The notes under the pieces: generated by a model
Told to the model about the DNA's origin: nothing
The model's input: the letters and a program-made list of their open reading frames with translations, nothing else
The model's database searches: none
Translations under genes and position numbers: made by a program
Assembly: GCA_027854065.1 (NCBI GenBank)
Contig: JAQGEF010000013.1
Coordinates: forward strand, 1-64,000
From: Polluticaenibacter yanchengensis
Lineage (GTDB): Bacteria > Bacteroidota > Bacteroidia > Chitinophagales > Chitinophagaceae
Reading direction: 5' to 3'
DNA length: 64,000 nt
In this document: one piece after another, positions 46,191-56,423 of the stretch
Position numbering within the stretch: the stretch's first letter is position 1
Layout of the letters: every line of letters begins with the position of its first letter

Positions 46191-49100
46191 TTAATGTTTA
46201 AGCACCGGTTTGCTATACCATTTAACGCCATCGAAAACCTGTATGTTATACATGCCTGCGCTGATAGGTATTCGATTAAAAAGAATTGTTTTCCTTTGAA
46301 ATGCAGTAATAATAGACCGCTCTGTATATACCACTTTACCCGTAACGTCCACTATTCTTATAACAGCATTAAAGGCTTTGTCATTATTAAACTGTAAATG
46401 GATAAATTGCTGATTTACCGGGTTGGGAAAAGCTGAAAACAAATGAGAACTGCCATCTATAAAAATTGTTTTTACCGGTGAGTATATCGCAGGTTCATTA
46501 ATGAAATTCTGTTTGATCCTGAAATAATATACACCATTGCCATTCAAAAGATTTAGTTCATGCTGGTAGTTCATGATACTCTGTACAGGAACCATAACAG
46601 AAGTGAAATTACCCGTAGCAAACCCATTACCGGTATTTGTATATTCTATCGTATAATTCAATACATTCAGTTGAGAACTCGGTGTCCACTTCAATAGAAC
46701 TACATCAGGGGTTTTACGTACCAGGTCTAATAATACCCATTTATTATTCAGGGGAATGTTAGAGTCCTTACCATCGTTAAACCAGAATTCAGAAAAAGTA
46801 TTGATGTCAAAGTCAAAATAAAACCCGTTTTGAAAAGGCAGTGCTGTTAATTGGTTCGGGCTGATATATTCATAAATACCGCCGGCATTATTATTCAGGT
46901 TATTATCCTCAACAGAGCGGTTCACACTGGAGAACTTTGTAATGCCTAATTTAGTATAATCCAAAGGAAAAGAGCAGTCCACGCAGCCGCTTGCAGCCTG
47001 CATTTCTTTCATTTCAGCATTGGTTAAATATAAGCGCACCCTCACATCATTGCCCAAAATACTCCTGTTTGCAGGCTTTATGGTAAAGCTTCTGTTAAAA
47101 AGATATTGGCCTCCAAAGTTGGCTACTGCACCGGATCTTTTATAAAGGTTTACCTCGGTAAGCCCCAGGTCCTGGCCTTGAGGGTCAAGTTGTACCACGT
47201 ATTTATTATCAGGACTAATGAAGTTTACTATTTGACTACCGTCAACGTTAGCCGTAATTGTAGTCGTTCCAACCTTATCTTCTATCGTTTTTGTATCATC
47301 ATAAATGTATACATTATCTAAAGCAAAGCCATCAAAAGCCGTCGCCTCATCTGTATTAATGGCAAAACGGAACCTCAGGTTGTTTAAATTAGGCAATGGG
47401 GCCGTTGCCGTTTTCCAGGCATTACTATTCTGTTTATACCACAGATTCTCAGTGCCGTCATATAGATTATTGTCTTGATTATAAGAGCCTGCTGTTGTCC
47501 AGTTAATGCCGTCTAAAGAATATTGTAAAGCAACATAGTCGCAAATAGCCTGCTGAGAAGAGCAGTCCTCAATATTAGAAATATAACTAAAGCTCAGTTT
47601 GGGATTAGCAGTAACTCCTAAATTAAAGCAAGGAGACATGATGCTGCTCGATTCCCCATTGTTATAGAACCCGGTCAGATTTGTTTTCCAGACCTTAGCA
47701 CTGGAAGCAGCATTTTGCAGGAAATTAGAAGCCGGTACACCCCATTGCCATGAAGAGTTAATGCCGGATTCAATGAACTGACCATTATCTGTTTCAAAAT
47801 TATTAATAAATGGAAATGATGAAATCAATGGTTGATTGATCACTTCAATTTTCTTTTTATTATTGATACTAACATTATCATCCGCAGTAATCACTTCACA
47901 TTCCAGGGAATGTTTGCCAAAAGCAGCCAGGTTCGCTTTAGATGTAAATGTGTATGAACGGGAGCTGTTGGCAGGAATTGTAGTATTAAACGCTTCTGTG
48001 ATAAGCGGCCCGTTATTAACGGCATAACGCAATGTAAAGTTGGTCACAGCATAATTCATTGTATTCCGGATAACAACAGTAACATTTGTAGTACTAGTCA
48101 ATCCGCAGTTAATTGTCTTAGGGCTGGATATTTCCACCAACTCCACATCATTCACCGCCTGGTAAAGCCTGATGTCATCGAAAGAGATACCGGCGAAATT
48201 CGTATTGTCTGAAATGCCCAGTAATGAACCCTGGATAAACCGCAGTTGTGTAGAAGTAGAAAGCGCCTGCACAGGACTTGCAGTCTTGATCGCATTCAGA
48301 ATATCAATACTAGGAGATTGGTGCCATTCTCCTGGTTTCAGTGTCAGGTTGTCCGTAATATTAAAGACGTTTACCCAATTCTTTTTATCATCTCCCCTTA
48401 CCCCTACATTACTTACAAAATCCTGGTTTTGATAAACACCATGGTATTTGTACTTAAAATCCAATCTTATATTGTTAAAACTGTTCACCCCGTCTAAATT
48501 AAAGGTGCCCACCAGGTTATTGCTATTAGCCCCGTTCAACATGGATACATTTTCCAATGCCAGGGATTTAATACCGGCAACAGATAAGCTGGCAGGCAAA
48601 TCACTTCTTGCCTGGCCGTTTACAGTAGTCGTCGTAAGGTCCCATCTTTCAATACCGGCCATGCCAAATTGGGCACCCTGGTACACATTTTTTGCAGCTG
48701 TCTCAAAACCTTCATAAATCAGGTTATTGCTAACAAGTGCAGACATTAAATTAGGGTTTGGTAAATTTTTCACCACTCTTATCAAAGTATCATTAATAGG
48801 AGCGATGTCCACTTTGGCGGTATTTTCTACAATCGCTTTTATCTCGTAAGAAGTATTAGGTGCGGAAAAGTTCAGGCCATAAAAAATATGGCTTAAAGTA
48901 TCCAGGCTATTTATTTGTTTCCCGGGTTCTTCAATCAAAGTACCGCCGTTAATAGAGTATTTTACTTTGTAAGAACCGGCAGGGATAACTGTATTCGTAT
49001 TGTTTTTTATTAAAACTCTTAAATAATCCTTAGTAGCTAAAGAAGAACTCGTCAGTTCCCTGCCATTAGAAGGTTCAGGAATATCTATAACAGCTAAATC

Positions 49101-51596
49101 ACTTTTAGATAATTCACTGGTACAACTGGTACTGTTCGGCCGGATTCTAACAAGCGTGTTATAGTGACCCACCTGGTTGTTTTTTACAGACCTGGCACCA
49201 ATAAAGTAAGTAGAATCTTTATTAAGACCATAGATCATATAATTACCGGCAGCATTATTATATTTAATTCGCTTTACGGGTACAACACTGTCATTTTTTA
49301 CCATTATAATCTCAACGCTATCAATACCTGAGGTCACAGGCCAGGTCACCAGCTGCGCACCGTGACAAGAGCCGGCCGATGGTACTGTAAAGCCAAGTCT
49401 TTCAAGTATTAAAAAAGTGTCCGAAACCGCTACAATATTCGCGTTGTTCCTGGTAATTCTCAATCTAGCAGTTTTACCATTCTCCGCTGCAGGAGGCTTC
49501 CAGCCATAATGTCTCAACGTACCTGCCAAATTACTTATAATAGAGTTCCAGGTGCTGCCGTTGTTGGTCGTGTATTCAAGTTTATAAGTATCCCCGTCCG
49601 GGTAGCCTTCATCAAACCAGTTAACAACGATACCATAAACGAAAATATAGTTTTCATCAATGTTTGTAATTGACCAGGTCTCAGCCCGCTTAGGAGATGT
49701 TATCCGCAGTTCTTTCGGCACAAAATCATACACCATAAAATACTGCTGACTTAATCCCTGTTGAATATTATATCCTTTTACGCGTATAGTATAAGTACCA
49801 GGTTGAGGTGTTTTTATAGTTATCTGCTCACTGTTATTCACCCTGTCCACACCTGGCAATGCCGTAGCAGTAACACTCCCGTAATTACCATCTAAAACCA
49901 GTGGGTATTCAATAGTTGTACCATCAGGGTAAACAACCTCAATATCCAGGTCATTAATGAGCTTTTTGGCGGATAATATACTCGCTACCGGATCATGCCA
50001 GTAGATCATCGCTTTTAAGAACGCAGCGTTGGCAGGAACAGTTACAGAATACGTTTGAACTTCGTTATTTTGTATGCTGTTTGTTTTAAAATGTTCATCA
50101 TTCAGCATCCTGATGCTGTTATCAAAATTCACCACGCCATAGCCATATATATAATCCGGGCCATAATTCCCGATATCTTTAGCGCCATTCATAATCAGGG
50201 CTTTAATTAAACCTGATTTGGGGTTGGTATTATATTTTTTCCTGTATTGTTCAATCAGTAATGCAGCTTGTCCCGTAGTAGCCGGTGCGGCCATACTCGT
50301 TCCAAAGTAAACATCATAGGCATCATCCGTAAGTGTAGAGGATAAAACACCGATTGCAATTACTTCAGGCTTCAGCCTTCCGTCTGTGGTAGGCCCTGTA
50401 CTACTCGTAGGTGCGGCACTGAAAGTGTGCCATAGATTGCCGACGGCCAAGCCGTTTTTACTGGTTTGGTAGCCTGCTAAAATAGTATTATAGCGTTGAG
50501 GGAAAGGGGTACATGACATATCTCCGGAATTACCCACCGCAAATATGTTTAATAACTCATCTCTTTCAAAAGCTAAATTGTCTACCAGGGCTGAATAACT
50601 GTCATACTGGCCGTTGGTCAAACAATCACCATTGGCGTTCCCATAACTATTATTGGTTAATACCATTCCATACCTGTCTACATACTCTTTCGCGTTTTTT
50701 AATACGCCGCTGAAAAACTGGTTGATCACTTTAGCTTTTGGAGCATAACCTTCCCTGTCTTTTGATCTTAAGCCTCCTCCTGCAATGGTGCCAGTTACGT
50801 GGCTGCCATGATTATTGACTATACCGCCGGCATAGCTGATCACCCTGTTTTTTAAATCGACATGAGATAATCCGGCACCGTCATCACCAACACCAACAAT
50901 AATACCTTCACCCTTTAATCCAAAACCACCGTCAACAATAGCCCTTCCGGCAGAAGTCGCATTATGTATGATTTTACTTTTTTCATTCAGAACAAAATCC
51001 TTTCTGGATTCATTAATGAAACTAACAACAGGTAGCCCGGAAATACTTGTCAGTTGGCTGCCGTTTGCTTCTATTTCATAAAGCAACAATTGATCGCTGT
51101 TATTAATCAGTTCATATGGTATATGATTATCTTTAAACCAGCTTTCAATGACCTCGGTATTAACCCCAGTAAAAAAAGTAACACTTAATTTTAATTTCCC
51201 GGGTTGCTTTACTTCAGCTTTCTCATATTTGCCGCTGATTAATGCCTTGCTTATTTTTTCTTCAGGGTTCACTTCGTATACCTCACTTACTGTATTGTTC
51301 AGCTTTAATAAAGTGGCAGGTGCTAACGCAGATTTTACAAAATATAAATCGTTATCAGTTTTCTGGTATATTTTAATGGCATCGCCGTAAGCAGGTGGTG
51401 TATTGTTTTTTGTCTTTAATAAAAAGAAATACTCGCCGTTCCAGTTTATTCTTTTATTAAAGCTCGAATCATTTGGCAGGGTAATTAATTGAAATTTCCC
51501 GGTATCCCGCTTTTGAAAAGTCAATTGCTGGGACTTTAGTGCAGACGGCACTAATAAGCATAAAAATGCCAGGATATATTTAAAGTTAAAATTCAT
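46191..51596 (-). CDS. Subtilisin-like (S8) serine protease with type IX secretion tail
   Basis: 1801 residues. The signal peptide ends near SALKSQQ. An N-terminal propeptide-like region (about 25-210) precedes the S8 domain (about 220-520) with D238 in VGVGDDGAGLSHVD, H263 in NNHGSHVTGTIAGGG, oxyanion N356 in AVGNSGD and S434 in FGTSMAAPATTG. Several beta-sandwich modules follow, including a MAM/jelly-roll-like segment (SFSYISNIEDCSSQQAICDY). The end (SHLFSAFPNPVNQQFIHLQF to KPVLKH) is a type A T9SS sorting domain. It is predicted to be exported by the PorX/PorY-regulated type IX system and anchored at the surface or released. Substrate unknown. Confidence 0.93.
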   Translation of the reverse strand: MNFNFKYILAFLCLLVPSALKSQQLTFQKRDTGKFQLITLPNDSSFNKRINWNGEYFFLLKTKNNTPPAYGDAIKIYQKTDNDLYFVKSALAPATLLKLNNTVSEVYEVNPEEKISKALISGKYEKAEVKQPGKLKLSVTFFTGVNTEVIESWFKDNHIPYELINNSDQLLLYEIEANGSQLTSISGLPVVSFINESRKDFVLNEKSKIIHNATSAGRAIVDGGFGLKGEGIIVGVGDDGAGLSHVDLKNRVISYAGGIVNNHGSHVTGTIAGGGLRSKDREGYAPKAKVINQFFSGVLKNAKEYVDRYGMVLTNNSYGNANGDCLTNGQYDSYSALVDNLAFERDELLNIFAVGNSGDMSCTPFPQRYNTILAGYQTSKNGLAVGNLWHTFSAAPTSSTGPTTDGRLKPEVIAIGVLSSTLTDDAYDVYFGTSMAAPATTGQAALLIEQYRKKYNTNPKSGLIKALIMNGAKDIGNYGPDYIYGYGVVNFDNSIRMLNDEHFKTNSIQNNEVQTYSVTVPANAAFLKAMIYWHDPVASILSAKKLINDLDIEVVYPDGTTIEYPLVLDGNYGSVTATALPGVDRVNNSEQITIKTPQPGTYTIRVKGYNIQQGLSQQYFMVYDFVPKELRITSPKRAETWSITNIDENYIFVYGIVVNWFDEGYPDGDTYKLEYTTNNGSTWNSIISNLAGTLRHYGWKPPAAENGKTARLRITRNNANIVAVSDTFLILERLGFTVPSAGSCHGAQLVTWPVTSGIDSVEIIMVKNDSVVPVKRIKYNNAAGNYMIYGLNKDSTYFIGARSVKNNQVGHYNTLVRIRPNSTSCTSELSKSDLAVIDIPEPSNGRELTSSSLATKDYLRVLIKNNTNTVIPAGSYKVKYSINGGTLIEEPGKQINSLDTLSHIFYGLNFSAPNTSYEIKAIVENTAKVDIAPINDTLIRVVKNLPNPNLMSALVSNNLIYEGFETAAKNVYQGAQFGMAGIERWDLTTTTVNGQARSDLPASLSVAGIKSLALENVSMLNGANSNNLVGTFNLDGVNSFNNIRLDFKYKYHGVYQNQDFVSNVGVRGDDKKNWVNVFNITDNLTLKPGEWHQSPSIDILNAIKTASPVQALSTSTQLRFIQGSLLGISDNTNFAGISFDDIRLYQAVNDVELVEISSPKTINCGLTSTTNVTVVIRNTMNYAVTNFTLRYAVNNGPLITEAFNTTIPANSSRSYTFTSKANLAAFGKHSLECEVITADDNVSINNKKKIEVINQPLISSFPFINNFETDNGQFIESGINSSWQWGVPASNFLQNAASSAKVWKTNLTGFYNNGESSSIMSPCFNLGVTANPKLSFSYISNIEDCSSQQAICDYVALQYSLDGINWTTAGSYNQDNNLYDGTENLWYKQNSNAWKTATAPLPNLNNLRFRFAINTDEATAFDGFALDNVYIYDDTKTIEDKVGTTTITANVDGSQIVNFISPDNKYVVQLDPQGQDLGLTEVNLYKRSGAVANFGGQYLFNRSFTIKPANRSILGNDVRVRLYLTNAEMKEMQAASGCVDCSFPLDYTKLGITKFSSVNRSVEDNNLNNNAGGIYEYISPNQLTALPFQNGFYFDFDINTFSEFWFNDGKDSNIPLNNKWVLLDLVRKTPDVVLLKWTPSSQLNVLNYTIEYTNTGNGFATGNFTSVMVPVQSIMNYQHELNLLNGNGVYYFRIKQNFINEPAIYSPVKTIFIDGSSHLFSAFPNPVNQQFIHLQFNNDKAFNAVIRIVDVTGKVVYTERSIITAFQRKTILFNRIPISAGMYNIQVFDGVKWYSKPVLKH

Positions 51597-51633
51597 TGTA
51601 AGCAGTTATTTAGTCACACTAATATTAAAAATA

Positions 51634-51819
51634 TTAATTCATTCCCTTAACCTTAAATTTAGTCTTCTTTTCAGGCTTTTCGCCACTTAATACTCTTTCT
51701 GCACCCATATTGGCACTATTACTCGGACAACCCCGCTTCGAACTGGCACAACTTACCACCAGGCCGGTTACCATTGTTATAAAAATCAGTTTTACTACAG
51801 AATATTTATTAATGTTCAT
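51634..51819 (-). CDS. Small lipoprotein downstream of coaE
   Basis: 61 residues from ATG 51819; a TTG at 51828 is less likely. The lipoprotein signal ends VVSCASSKRGCPSN, then a short basic tail ends KKTKFKVKGMN. The start overlaps the coaE stop by 11 nt, so translation is probably coupled. Short lipoproteins with a C-[ST]-x-K-[RY]-GCPSN pattern seem familiar from Bacteroidota, but I know no function. Confidence 0.7.
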   Translation of the reverse strand: MNINKYSVVKLIFITMVTGLVVSCASSKRGCPSNSANMGAERVLSGEKPEKKTKFKVKGMN

Positions 51820-52444
51820 TTTTTTCAATTATAAGTTTAAGAATATTTTCTACCTGCACACTTACCAGTTGTTTGTCATCATTTATTACAACATAATCAC
51901 ATAAGCGCATCTTAATTTCTTCATTTATCTGATTTTTCATACGGGACCTTACTTCATCCGCCGAAATCCTGTCTCTGTTGACAACCCTGTTTATCCTGAT
52001 GCTTTCAGGCGCATAAACCCCTATCATTACATCCAGGTTACCCGCACTACCACTCTCAAAAAAGATGGCTGCTTCCTTGGCAACAATACCTTTATTCTGA
52101 AGATTAAACCATTTTTCACCCTCGCTTATCACAACGGGATGGGTTATGCTATTTAATATTTTTAATTTTTCCGGATTATTGAATACGATTTTCGACAGCA
52201 ATGCTCTGTTTAATGTCTCTTTTATATAAACTTCTTCACCAAAGGCATTTATAAGCCCTTCTCTTACTTTTTCATTTGTATCTATAATTATTCTTGCTTC
52301 TTTATCAGCATTATACACAGGTATTTCGTAAGTTTCCAATATTTTGGACACTACCGATTTGCCTGAACCTATACCCCCGGTAATGCCTATTTTTATTGGA
52401 TTAATCAAATTTAAACTATTATTCACGAAATTTTGAATAATCAT
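51809..52444 (-). CDS. coaE: Dephospho-CoA kinase
   Basis: 211 residues. CoaE performs the last step of coenzyme A synthesis, phosphorylating the ribose 3'-hydroxyl. P-loop GGIGSGKS (23-30), the acceptor-site VYNADKEAR, the helix RALLSKIVFNNPEKLKILN followed by SITHPVV, and EAAIFFESGSAGNLD are all family motifs. The N-terminus is about 15 residues longer than usual. The following small lipoprotein gene overlaps its stop codon. Confidence 0.93.
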   Translation of the reverse strand: MIIQNFVNNSLNLINPIKIGITGGIGSGKSVVSKILETYEIPVYNADKEARIIIDTNEKVREGLINAFGEEVYIKETLNRALLSKIVFNNPEKLKILNSITHPVVISEGEKWFNLQNKGIVAKEAAIFFESGSAGNLDVMIGVYAPESIRINRVVNRDRISADEVRSRMKNQINEEIKMRLCDYVVINDDKQLVSVQVENILKLIIEKNEH

Positions 52445-52581
52445 AAAGCCAAAGTTTTCATTAAGTCGCCATCATATTAAGAATAATATAAAAACGTAAG
52501 TTCAAAATTAGTGTTATTAAGCTATCATTTATTTTAGTTCCACAAGTTTTTTTAGAAATTTACTTTTACCTTTTTAAAAAC

Positions 52582-52589
52582 TACCTTTG
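52582..52589 (+). promoter_or_regulatory. -7 box upstream of the heptose kinase gene
   Basis: TACCTTTG, an exact TAnnTTTG match, 24 nt before the ATG at 52614. It overlaps a TTG that opens a longer frame at 52587, which argues against that longer start. No clear TTG element upstream. Confidence 0.5.
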
Positions 52590-52613
52590 CGAATCAAAGA
52601 AGATAAAGAACAT

Positions 52614-53600
52614 ATGTTTCAGAACTTATTTCAAAAATTTTCAGAACAAAAAATAGCGGTTATTGGAGATGTTATGCTGGATACATACTGGTTTGGCAGT
52701 ACAGACAGGATCTCGCCGGAAGCACCCGTACCGGTTGTTGCTGTAAAAAAAATGGAATACAGGCTTGGAGGCGCGGCAAATGTGGCTTTAAATCTGCTGG
52801 CTTTAAATGCATCCGTAAGTATCCATTCTGTAGTTGGGAATGATACGGATGCCGATACTCTGTTACAAATGTTTACCAATATCGGTATTGATGCATCACA
52901 TACCCTAAGGTCAGGAAACAGGCTGACCACTAACAAAATAAGAATTGTTAGCCGCAATCAACACCTGTTAAGACTCGATAATGAGATCCAGTCAGATTTG
53001 GATGCTGAAACAGAATCCGTATTTATACAGGCAACGATTGATGCTTTCAATAAAAACAAACCCGATGTCGTTATTTTTGAAGATTATAATAAAGGTGTAT
53101 TGACGGAAAACGTCATTTCCCGGTTAATGAATTACTGTAATGAAAATAACATCATCACAGCAGTCGATCCAAAACGCAAGAACTTCTTTGCTTACAGGCA
53201 TGCCGGTATTTTTAAACCCAATTTAAAAGAAGTGGCAGATGCGTTAGGTATTTTGGATATTAAACCAGCTTTTGATGGCCTGACCCATATTCACCAGCAA
53301 TTACAAAAGCAATTGGAGCACCAGGTATCCCTTATAACACTTAGTGAACATGGTGTATTCGTAGCTGATAAAAATAACTCCGCTATTTATCCTGCGCACT
53401 TGCGGACCATCGCAGATGTCAGTGGTGCCGGTGATACTGTTATCGCAGTCGCATCCCTGGTATATGCCTGTACTTTAGATAAAGATTTAACTGCAAAAAT
53501 AGCCAATCTTGCCGGTGGTATTGTCTGCGAAGAAGTAGGTACGGTAGCTATTAATGCTGGAAAGTTATTAGCGGAATGTGAGAATACAATAACGATTTAA
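52614..53600 (+). CDS. PfkB-family sugar kinase, D-glycero-beta-D-manno-heptose-7-phosphate kinase type
   Basis: 328 residues. Family marks of the HldE/RfaE kinase domain: IAVIGDVMLDTYWFGSTDRI, SPEAPVPVVAVKKMEYRLGG, AANVALNLLAL, VVIFEDYNKGVLT and the anion-hole DVSGAGDTVIAVASL with catalytic D274. The kinase makes the 1,7-bisphosphate on the way to ADP-heptose for lipopolysaccharide core. The adenylyltransferase half of bifunctional HldE is absent, so a separate enzyme must supply it. ATG 52614 is chosen over a TTG at 52587. Confidence 0.9.
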   Translation: MFQNLFQKFSEQKIAVIGDVMLDTYWFGSTDRISPEAPVPVVAVKKMEYRLGGAANVALNLLALNASVSIHSVVGNDTDADTLLQMFTNIGIDASHTLRSGNRLTTNKIRIVSRNQHLLRLDNEIQSDLDAETESVFIQATIDAFNKNKPDVVIFEDYNKGVLTENVISRLMNYCNENNIITAVDPKRKNFFAYRHAGIFKPNLKEVADALGILDIKPAFDGLTHIHQQLQKQLEHQVSLITLSEHGVFVADKNNSAIYPAHLRTIADVSGAGDTVIAVASLVYACTLDKDLTAKIANLAGGIVCEEVGTVAINAGKLLAECENTITI

Positions 53601-54071
53601 GTGATTGTCATTAACCAGGCAGTTACATGCTATAACGCTGTTCCGTATTTCTCCTTCGCCATTAATAAAACCTGTTTGTATTATAGCAAATAACAGACAG
53701 GTTGTATATAACCCCAAAAATTTACTTCATCAATACGGTCATCCATTAAACAATACCTATCGGCACAATCAAAAGGTATTGTTTCCCCACCGGTATACCA
53801 TTGACGGTTACGAAATCCATGATAAATAAAATTTATTAATTAATTTAACTTTTATTTAAAAAATATTTATATTTGAAATAATATTATTTCTGCAAAACAA
53901 GCATGTTTGTGGTAAATAAATAAAGCAAGATACAGTAAGTCTGCAAAAAATTACACCAGGGATTTTGTGATACTGGTAGTTAGACAAGTGTTGATTTCCG
54001 GATTTTATACAGATTTGAACGATTATTACATCAGCGTTTTTTTTCTAATTTATAATACAAAAAATCAGACA
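53601..54071. other. AT-rich intergenic region
   Basis: A 74-codon plus-strand frame (53605-53829) has only a TTG start and no recognisable content. TATATTTG at 53868-53875 is an exact -7 match and may drive the DUF4282 gene about 190 nt downstream. Confidence 0.4.
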
Positions 54072-54422
54072 ATGGAAAATCAAATTCACTCTTCAATTAC
54101 AGAAAGCAATAAATTCAACTTCAGAGATTTTATGTCCTTCAAATCGATGATTACCCTCAAGTTCATACCGATTATTTACATTGTAATAGCCGTAATTATT
54201 ACATTGTCAGGATTGGTTATGATGTTTTCAGGGGGTGGCAGGTCATCATACGGTTATGGAGAAATGAGTCCCATGGCATTCATGCCAGGCGGCTTTTTTG
54301 GTGGTTTAATTTATATCATATTCGGCAATCTATTCTGGCGCTTATGGTGCGAATTCATTATCGTGTTGTTCCGCATTAACAAAGGCATCGATAATGTAGA
54401 AAAAAATACACGCAAAGATTAA
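54072..54422 (+). CDS. DUF4282 family membrane protein
   Basis: 116 residues from ATG 54072; the frame is open further upstream but that part has no family resemblance. FNFRDFMSFKSMITLKFIPI begins the domain, followed by a membrane segment (IIYIVIAVIITLSGLVMMF), a Gly-rich loop GGGRSSYGYGEMSPMAF, a second membrane segment and LWCEFIIVLFRINKGIDNVE. This matches the two-TM DUF4282 family of unknown function. Confidence 0.85.
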   Translation: MENQIHSSITESNKFNFRDFMSFKSMITLKFIPIIYIVIAVIITLSGLVMMFSGGGRSSYGYGEMSPMAFMPGGFFGGLIYIIFGNLFWRLWCEFIIVLFRINKGIDNVEKNTRKD

Positions 54423-54440
54423 TTATCTATTTTAATATAA

Positions 54441-54480
54441 CCTGCAGCCAATCCGTAGCGGTCAGCTGCAGGTATCTTTT
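54441..54480 (+). terminator. Terminator of the DUF4282 gene
   Basis: CCTGCAGC / GCTGCAGG 8-bp stem followed by TATCTTTT. Confidence 0.6.
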
Positions 54481-54627
54481 GTCTCCTGGTGCTGGTAAAT
54501 TCTTTCATAACCAGCATTTGCGCACAGTTTTTTGCTTACTCATTTATTTGTTAAATCCTGGTCCGGGGTATGCCACATCTGTCTATTTTACTAAATTCGT
54601 TATCTCCCTTTTTTAAGGGTACTGGCA

Positions 54628-55758
54628 ATGAAACGATTTTTTAAAATTCTAAAGCGCGCCCTTATCGTTTTACTTTCCTTAGCAGGAGTATTATTGATAG
54701 TGGCATTTTTTTATATGAAACAGGCTAAATTTGGCAAACTGGCCAATGGTGAAAGATTAGAACGCATTCAGAAATCTCCGAATTATAAAAACGGAAAATT
54801 TGTCAATCAGATAATAAAGCCAACGATTACAGAAGGCTATTCTATGACTTCTTTATTGTACCAGACGCTTTTCAAAAAGTTTGAACGCCGGTTTCCCACA
54901 GATACCTTGCCAACCATTAAAACAAACCTTAAAGCCCTGCCGGCAGATACAAACCTCGTAGTATGGTTTGGACATTCATCCGTGTACATGCAGTTAGACG
55001 GTAAACGATTCCTCATCGACCCTGTCTTCAGTGGCAGCGCCTCGCCGTTGCCGAATTCTGTAAAAGCATTTAAAGGCGTTGATATTTATACACCCGGTGA
55101 TTTTCCCGAAATCGATTACCTCATTATCAGTCACGACCACTACGATCACTTAGATTACAAAACGATCCTGGCGTTAAAACCAAAGGTGAAACAAGTCGTT
55201 TGCGGGTTAGGAGTTGGCGCTCATTTTGAGTATTGGGGATATGCTGCCGGACAAATTATAGAAAAAGATTGGTACGAACAGCTGGTTGTATCTCCTGGAT
55301 TTACCATACATACATTTCCAACCCATCACGATGGCGGAAGAAGTTTAAAACGCTCCCAAAGTCTATGGCTTTCCTTTGTGTTTGAAACACCTTCCATGAC
55401 AATTTTTTATAGCGGCGACGGCGGTTACGATCCTGTTTTTAAAGAAATCGGTAAAAGGTTCGGCAGCATTGATTTTGCTCTAATGGAATGCGGGCAGTAC
55501 AATGTTGCCTGGCAATCCGTTCATAAATTACCGGAAGAAGTAAAGCAGGCAACCATTGATATCAATGCCAAAAGAATGTTGCCCGTTCATCATTCTAAAT
55601 TCTCATTGGCACAACATCCCTGGGACGAACCTATTATAAAAATGAAAGAATTAGCAAAGGACGCGCCATATACATTAGTCACCCCAATCATTGGTGAAGT
55701 ACTGTATTTAGATAATCCGTCACAAACATTTACACGTTGGTGGGAAGGAATTAATTAA
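54628..55758 (+). CDS. MBL-fold metallo-hydrolase (NAPE-PLD/UlaG-like)
   Basis: 376 residues. An N-terminal membrane segment (about 8-30) is followed by the metallo-beta-lactamase fold: VVWFGHSSVYMQLDGKRFLI, DPVFSGSASPLPN, the metal motif SHDHYDHLD (H169, H171, D173, H174), TFPTHHDGGRS, FYSGDGGYDP and LPVHHSKFSLA. The pattern is closest to the membrane-anchored lactonase/NAPE-phospholipase D-like proteins. Substrate unknown. It is followed at 8 nt by the next gene, forming a likely three-gene operon with the Rossmann protein and ogt. Confidence 0.9.
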   Translation: MKRFFKILKRALIVLLSLAGVLLIVAFFYMKQAKFGKLANGERLERIQKSPNYKNGKFVNQIIKPTITEGYSMTSLLYQTLFKKFERRFPTDTLPTIKTNLKALPADTNLVVWFGHSSVYMQLDGKRFLIDPVFSGSASPLPNSVKAFKGVDIYTPGDFPEIDYLIISHDHYDHLDYKTILALKPKVKQVVCGLGVGAHFEYWGYAAGQIIEKDWYEQLVVSPGFTIHTFPTHHDGGRSLKRSQSLWLSFVFETPSMTIFYSGDGGYDPVFKEIGKRFGSIDFALMECGQYNVAWQSVHKLPEEVKQATIDINAKRMLPVHHSKFSLAQHPWDEPIIKMKELAKDAPYTLVTPIIGEVLYLDNPSQTFTRWWEGIN

Positions 55759-55766
55759 CTTTAATA

Positions 55767-56423
55767 ATGGTTCAGTTAAAAGTAATTCTTACAGGCGCCA
55801 CAGGCATGGTAGGCGAAGGCGTTTTATTACATTGCCTTCAAAACATTCATGTTTCGGAAGTTTTAATTGTTAGTCGCAAATCATACCCGCTAAAGCATCC
55901 GAAGCTCAGGGAGTTAATTGTAAAAGACTTCAATTTGCTCAGCCAGTTTTCGGATCAGATAACCGGCTATGATACTTGTTTCTATTGTGCCGGTATCAGT
56001 TCTGTTGGTATGAATGAAACAGATTATACCGCTATAACCTACACTACCACGCTCAATTTTGCCAAATCTTTATTAGCAGTAAATCCAAAGTTAACCTTTC
56101 ACTATGTATCCGGTGCGCATACCAATGCCAATGGTTCACAAATGTGGCAGCGGGTAAAAGGCAATACCGAAAACGCATTAGCCCGCTTGGGTTTTAAAGC
56201 CGCTTACAATTACCGCCCCGGCTTTATGAAACCCGTTGCCGGGCAAAAAAATGTACGTTGGTTTTTCAAGCCCATCATTGCTGTTTACCCCGTTTTGTTT
56301 CCTAAAAAATCTTTAACATTACACCAGGTTGCACAAGCAATGATCAATATTAGTTTCAAAGATTATCCTGCTACCATTTTAGAAGTGAAAGACATGAACC
56401 AGGCGGCACAATTATCAATATGA
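55767..56423 (+). CDS. NAD(P)-binding Rossmann protein (atypical SDR)
   Basis: 218 residues. The dinucleotide loop is GATGMVGEG (10-18), VLIVSRK follows the second strand, and CFYCAGISSVG and YVSGAHTNANG are the later nucleotide-side strands. In place of the usual SDR YxxxK it has MWQRVKGNTENALA, as in HTATIP2-like atypical SDRs. Likely an oxidoreductase or redox sensor of unknown substrate. The last four bases overlap the ATG of ogt (ATGA), so the two are translationally coupled. Confidence 0.85.
   Translation: MVQLKVILTGATGMVGEGVLLHCLQNIHVSEVLIVSRKSYPLKHPKLRELIVKDFNLLSQFSDQITGYDTCFYCAGISSVGMNETDYTAITYTTTLNFAKSLLAVNPKLTFHYVSGAHTNANGSQMWQRVKGNTENALARLGFKAAYNYRPGFMKPVAGQKNVRWFFKPIIAVYPVLFPKKSLTLHQVAQAMINISFKDYPATILEVKDMNQAAQLSI

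Noticed and set aside
53605..53829. 74-codon frame after the heptose kinase gene
   Set aside because: Only a TTG start, directly after another stop, and no recognised content.
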